Assembly (NCBI RefSeq): GCF_032854445.1
Contig: NC_088295.1
Coordinates: 63,595,249 to 63,659,248 of the forward strand
Length of the DNA: 64,000 bases
Reading direction: 5' to 3'
Source: Liolophura sinensis
Taxonomy: Eukaryota > Mollusca > Polyplacophora > Chitonida > Chitonidae
Position numbers and translations under genes: made by a program. The stretch's first letter is position 1; every line of letters begins with the position of its first letter. This document shows positions 59,530 to 64,000 of this stretch, piece after piece. The notes under the pieces are model-generated. The model ran no database searches, was not told the DNA's origin, and was given only the letters and a program-made list of their open reading frames with translations.

Positions 59530-59826
59530 CTGGTTGGCCAGGGGCTCCATATCCAGGATGGCCTTGAGCAGCCAAACCCTGTTGTTGTGGTGCTGCTTGT
59601 GTGGTCTGAGTCGGAGTCTGCTGCTGCTGCGATTGGTAGGGCTGAGCAGGCTGAGGAGGAGCACCAGGCTGTGTCTGTTGGACTGGCACGCCAGGCTGTG
59701 CCTGTTGTTGTTGTTGTTGCTGCTGTAACTGTTGTTGTTGTAGCTGTTGTTGTCTGTATGCTGATGAGCCAGCACTGGATATGCTGTCTGGTGTGCCTGC
59801 TCTGTCTTGCAACTCTGATGACGATG
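59530..59826 (-). CDS. tfg: TFG, coding exon with poly-Gln tract
   Basis: Follows cttttcccgtttcag in phase 1 and ends at CCAG|gtatgt, phase 1. The first residues ASSSELQDRAGTPDSISSAG match human TFG (EDRSGTPDSIASSSSA), followed by a Gln-rich tract built from mixed CAA/CAG codons (59700-59760) and a Q/P/A-rich low-complexity region. The mixed codons should make the Gln tract less prone to slippage than a pure CAG run. Several open frames on both strands overlap this exon and are composition artefacts. Confidence 0.95.
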
Positions 59827-60830
59827 CTGAAACGGGAAAAGAACAACATGATTGCTTATAAGGATATATAAAAATACATAAGTCTGTATAGGTCTATTTC
59901 CATCATACGTAGATGCTTCTTTAATGACAAAGTCAAAAAATACAAATAAATCAAAATAATAAATCTTAATCAAGTTAAGAACACTCACTTCTTTTACTAT
60001 TTACAGTTATAAGAAATCCTAAAATCTCACAATGTCTGTACAGAACATTTTTTGGTGAATGGTGAATCAGGCTTCCATATTACAGTCAGCCATGGTCCTG
60101 GAATTAGTTCTCCTATATTAACTGCATATGACAGAGTTTTTTCACACTAGTCATTTCTGTATGATCATGCATGGTATTCAGTTGTATGAGTAGTGGTAAC
60201 AAAGACAAGGCATTCAGAGAATACCGGTAGTTCGTATGATTTGAGCAGTGTATAATGTTAAAGTCATGTGATATGTTTGAATATAGACATTTAAACCAAA
60301 ATAAAGCACTTTGAATGATTGACACTGTCCTACACAAGTATTATTCTCTAATTAGATAGTCCTAAGATCTTGCCATTTAATCAACAAGAAAGGCCAAAAT
60401 TATAATATTGTCACAACTATAGACTGCTTATTGTATGAGTAAGGGTTGCTGAGCAGTGACTTTGCATGTTATGGAGTTGTAAATCATTGTGTAGGTAAAA
60501 GAAACTGTGGAGAGTTTGTGCACAAATTTACCGCAGAGGTCTTTGACATGAATTTGGCGATATGTGTACTATGGGAGGCCAGTTGCCTGCGAATGGTTGA
60601 GGAAGAATGTTGAGCTATGAGGTACAAAACTACCTTGGTTTTTGATATACAAATCATTACTGACAATTGGCTATCTGTGTACTATGGGTGGCCACTGAAA
60701 CTCTATGATTGGCCAAAAACTTTAACCAAACTGGACACTGCAACCACCATCGACAGCGTCTGATCTCCCTCTCACGCACTTGGCTAGCTTATACAGAATA
60801 ATAAAGCATGGCTCATTCAAACTGACTTAC
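59827..60830 (-). other. TFG intron, nothing recognised
   Basis: AT-rich. The words gtgtactatgggaggccag and gtgtactatgggtggccac, about 108 bases apart (60567 and 60675), form a short diverged duplication. Confidence 0.5.
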
Positions 60831-61007
60831 CATCATTAGCTATTCCGAATGAAGACATCACTTTACTCTGAGTCTCCTCAACAGATCTTTGGGCAGATAA
60901 TGGGTCGAACTCTTTGCTGTGAGCTACATTTGCCTGTTTTGGGACACTGGCCTTGACAGGGAGGTGACGTGGGCTTTCAACAGCCTGACCTGGTGGGCCA
61001 TTCATTT
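60831..61007 (-). CDS. tfg: TFG, internal coding exon
   Basis: The acceptor tatgtcactgcag gives phase 1 and the donor AATGATG|gtaagt ends in phase 1. It encodes about 59 residues, with EFDPLSAQRSVEETQSKVMS then SFGIAND. Human TFG has the equivalent [21 protein letters not shown], so this is one of the best-conserved stretches after the coiled coil. The upstream part (MNGPPGQAVESPRHLP) is variable linker. Confidence 0.95.
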
Positions 61008-61019
61008 CTGCAGTGACAT

Positions 61020-61815
61020 ATACATCAATTATGTGAGTCGATCAACTAGGATAGTACATTGATCAAGTTAGAAAATTGATAAGATGACCGTGCCCACCAT
61101 GTAACATCTTCAAAAGGCTGATCACATCAACTGGATGAATACATCATTAGCCATGTGAGTACTTTAGCTAGGTGTGTAATCAGACAGGTAAGTACATTAA
61201 CTAGCTGTGTACATCAGCCCCGTGAGTATATTGACTAGCTTTGTGCATCAACCAGGTGAGTACATTGACTAGGTTTGTGCATCAGCCAGGTGAGTACATT
61301 GATTACCTGTGTGCATCAGTCAGGTGAGTACATAAACTAGCTGTGTGCATCAGCCAGATGAGTAAATTGACCAGCTGTGTCCATCAACTAAGTGAGTACA
61401 TCTGCTAGGTGTGTGCATTAACCAGCTGAGTACATTGACTACCTGTGTGCATGAGCCAGGTGATTACATGGACTAGCTGTGTGCATCAGCCAGGTGAGTA
61501 CATTGACTAGGTTTGTGCATCAGCCACGTGAGTACATACACCAGGTGTGTGCATTAACCATGTGACCACATTGCAGCCAAGTGAGTGCTTCAGTCAGGTG
61601 GGTACATCAGCCAGGTGAGTACCTGCTACATCAGTCAGGTGAATACATAAGCCAAATGAGTGCATCAGCCAGGTGAGTGCATCAGCTAAGTGTGTGCATC
61701 AATCATGTGTGTGCCTCAGCCCAGCGAGTACATCAACCAGGTGAAGTATATCAACTAGATAAGTACATAAGCCAGATGAGTATATTAACCAGTGAACACA
61801 TCAAGTAGGTGAGTA
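61020..61815. repeat. About 34-bp minisatellite in TFG intron, roughly 22 diverged copies
   Basis: The unit is gtgagtacattgactagctg followed by tgtgcatcagccag, with partial copies and rearrangements. On the plus strand (antisense to TFG) most units contain caggtgagta, which matches the 5' splice-site consensus. Confidence 0.92.
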
Positions 61816-61920
61816 TCTCTTATTGTTCACCCAAATTTCAAGCAAAGCTTTCATGGCAGAGTTTTCTTTTAAAATTTTTTTACACTTTTAATGATTAGGT
61901 TAAGACAACACTTTTCAATA

Positions 61921-62281
61921 TTGCAAACTGATAATCTGTGCATATGGCAGTTATTGTTACAGGGATTTCAGGGTATCAGTCAACTGAAGTGTGAAGACCT
62001 GCCTAGAAAGCTTACAACGTAGCTAGAGCATCAGTATAGACTAACCCAAACTCAGCAACATAAGCAATTGCTCTTCACATCACTTTTACAAAATATCTAT
62101 AAAAGGACATTTCAAAACTGCTGTAAAGAAAAAAAAAACAAAAAAACATTTGACCTTGCAACACCATGAATGTATACGAGAAACTAATTTGAACAGTGCA
62201 CCCACATGAAGGTATCTAAATTCCCTTGGAATATTATCCTTACTTGTCCAAATAAATAAAGGTTTCGATCAACATCAGCAG
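61921..62281. repeat. 361-bp direct repeat, copy 1
   Basis: Matches 63532-63892 at a constant offset of 1611 bp without indels and with about 14 mismatches by eye, most of them in the first 130 bases. It includes an A-rich stretch near 62128. It lies between two TFG exons. Confidence 0.95.
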
Positions 62282-62353
62282 CTGGCATAACAAAACACAA
62301 GTTATGAGGTCATTATATCACTGAACCGAAAATACAGCCAATAAGTGCCTTAC

Positions 62354-62503
62354 CATTGACAGGTGATACCTCTGCAGTACTAGTAACGCTCTGGGGAGGC
62401 TCTAACCTGTCCAGTACCCTGTTCACAGTGTCCCGTAACCGCCGTAACTCCTGCTTGATGTACTTCACTTCATCATGCTCCAGGGGCTTTGGCAATCCAT
62501 TTA
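62354..62503 (-). CDS. tfg: TFG, coiled-coil exon
   Basis: The acceptor tttttcatttgtag starts the exon at 62503 (phase 1) and the donor GTCAATG|gtaagg ends it in phase 1. It encodes about 50 residues, VNGLPKPLEHDEVKYIKQEL then RRLRDTVNRVLDRLEPPQS. Human TFG has [24 protein letters not shown] at this place, which is the coiled coil that builds the octameric ring. Heptads are visible in YIKQELRRLRDTVNRVLDRL. The PB1-domain exons should follow on this strand beyond position 64000. Confidence 0.96.
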
Positions 62504-62924
62504 CTACAAATGAAAAAATCACAGAGGCTGACTTGTTCAGTTTGTGTCTTAGTTCATGAAATGATTACTTCAGTTTTTGGAAACTTCATCGCAGAGTTAT
62601 TTTCAAAAAGCGCACTAGTTTCTATATATAACTACCGCAGTGGCCAACTCGGACCACACAAGCATCGCCTTACTAGTGACATGCAAATACACATATAAGA
62701 CTATCAGTCCATGGAAAAAGTATTGCCCTGAACCTGTTCTGGATGATTTACTACAAAACTGAGTACTTTAACATAGCAATTGTAATGGTCAATGTTTCTT
62801 CCAAGTAATTCTTTGTTGTCTTCTTTAGCCAATATCACTGGCTGACCAATAAATAAAATCTGGAATGAATATATGAATGCTTGGGGTTTAATGTTGTAAC
62901 AGAACTTACCAATTTTTCAGTGAT

Positions 62925-63170
62925 ATAACGAGGAGTCTCTATGTGTGCGTACATATACGATGTCTTTTTGTGACTGAGTGAGTCCATGTTGCCACCCAAG
63001 TTTCATGCTGAAGACACCACACATGACACCCCACCCAGTCACACTGTGCTGACACTGGGTCAACCAGTCCTGTTTCCTTTCTCTAACCTTGAAGTCTTGA
63101 GAGACATGCGATGAGCAACAAGCACCATTTTTAAAGCCTTTGGCATGACCCGACCTAGGTTTGATCCAGT
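62925..63170 (-). mobile_element. tRNA-derived SINE with conserved core, head decayed
   Basis: On the minus strand: actggttgacccagtgtcag, then tgtgactgggtggggtgtca, tgtgtggtgtcttcagcatg, and the tail region aaaagacatcgtatatgtac. The core is the cleanest of the copies in this window. A degenerate head with aaacctaggtcgggtcatgc lies at its 5' side near 63150. Confidence 0.85.
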
Positions 63171-63180
63171 AAAATCTGGA

Positions 63181-63335
63181 AATTATTTATTTGAGGCTGG
63201 TGGCCGGCATTATGGTGGGAGGAAACCAGGCAGAGTCCGAAGGAATCTCACGACCATCAGCAGGTTGTTGACAAACCTTCCCACATAAGGCTGGGGAGGA
63301 AGCCAGCATTAGCTGGACTTGAAATCATAGGCACT
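63181..63335 (-). mobile_element. SINE, other family, internal deletion
   Basis: The plus strand shows attatttatttgaggctggt, then ggccggcattatggtgggag, cgaccatcagcaggttgttg and gccagcattagctggacttg. The segment gtgttttacgccgtactc is missing. It sits directly next to the SINE at 62925. Confidence 0.88.
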
Positions 63336-63531
63336 GCAAGGCAGGAGTTTATAGAACCCATGTCATTTTCTGAGCGAAACTGAGTTTTTCTTTCAGCTGG
63401 AATTGAGATTTTTTTTCTTTTGACCAACCGTTTGAGATAATAAAATTGAACATTTTTGTACTTTACCACCTTTCACTGATTAAAGTAATTATTACTGCCT
63501 ATATATGACCCAAGCTGACCTCTGACTGATA

Positions 63532-63892
63532 CTGCAAACTGATAATCCGTGTGTATGGCAGTTATTGTAACATGGATTTCAGGGTATCAGTCAACTGAAG
63601 TGTTAAGACCAGCCCAGAAAGCTTACAACGCAGCTAGAGCATCAGTATAGACTAATCCAAACTCAGCAACATAAGCAATTGCTCTTCACATCACTTTTAC
63701 AAAATATCTATAAAAGGACATTTCAAAACTGCTGTAAAGAAAAAAAAAACAAAAAAACATTTGACCTTGCAACACCATGAATTTATACGAGAAACTAATT
63801 TGAACAGTGCACCCACATGAAGGTATCTAAATTCCCTTGGAATATTATCCTTACTCGTCCAAATAAATAAAGGTTTCGATCAACATCAGCAG
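63532..63892. repeat. 361-bp direct repeat, copy 2
   Basis: Second copy of 61921-62281. The flanks are unrelated: after the shared cagcag, copy 1 continues ctggcataac and copy 2 ttgaaaacaa. Confidence 0.95.
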
Positions 63893-64000
63893 TTGAAAAC
63901 AAAGTCTGATTTGACTTATTGACAGGGTACTAGTCACATGAAATTTACCGTGAAAATCTGATAATGGTAAGAAGAAAATTAAGAGACCCACAAATACTGA

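Noticed and set aside
59497-59988. Plus- and minus-strand frames rich in Val/Leu, Thr or Asn over the TFG Gln exon
   Set aside because: Shadow frames of CAA/CAG repeats. The minus frame joined by proper splice sites and matching TFG is the real one.
1-64000. A coordinated multi-gene defence or biosynthetic system
   Set aside because: The recognised genes belong to unrelated housekeeping or membrane processes, are far apart and on different strands. Nothing suggests a shared pathway.

Overview
The window looks like nuclear DNA of a lophotrochozoan animal, most probably a mollusc. The evidence is: spliced genes with GT-AG introns up to about 22 kb, AT-rich non-coding DNA, many tandem-repeat arrays, and many copies of tRNA-derived SINEs with the conserved cores I associate with mollusc genomes. 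I saw no bacterial operon, rRNA, intact tRNA or CRISPR array.

Layout. (1) 1-1045: last exon and 3' end of a transaldolase gene, plus strand. (2) 1046-11270: intergenic DNA with minisatellites and SINE copies. (3) 11271-36554: a plus-strand SLC16 (monocarboxylate-transporter-like) gene with five coding exons. Its 21.9-kb first intron is crowded with minisatellites and SINEs. The assembled sequence carries an apparent one-base deletion in exon 3. (4) 36555-49999: mostly gene-poor DNA with arrays, SINEs and a few unassigned open frames. (5) 50033-about 51480: a minus-strand CD225/dispanin-type small membrane protein, with its coding sequence in one exon and a separate upstream non-coding exon. 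(6) 54968 to beyond 64000: the 3' part of a minus-strand TFG (Trk-fused gene) orthologue, five coding exons; the N-terminal PB1 exons lie outside the window. The last TFG intron carries a 2.55-kb Mutator-like (MULE) DNA transposon with long terminal inverted repeats, an 8-bp target-site duplication and a decayed FLYWCH/MULE transposase.

The four host genes belong to unrelated processes: pentose phosphate pathway, membrane transport, a small membrane protein, and ER-exit-site organisation. I see no functional linkage. The most unusual structures are: an array just upstream of SLC16 exon 2 in which the 3' splice site and first exon bases are repeated about every 50 bp; the SLC16 frameshift; the MULE; and a 361-bp direct repeat that brackets a TFG exon. 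I did not find a convincing new multi-gene system.
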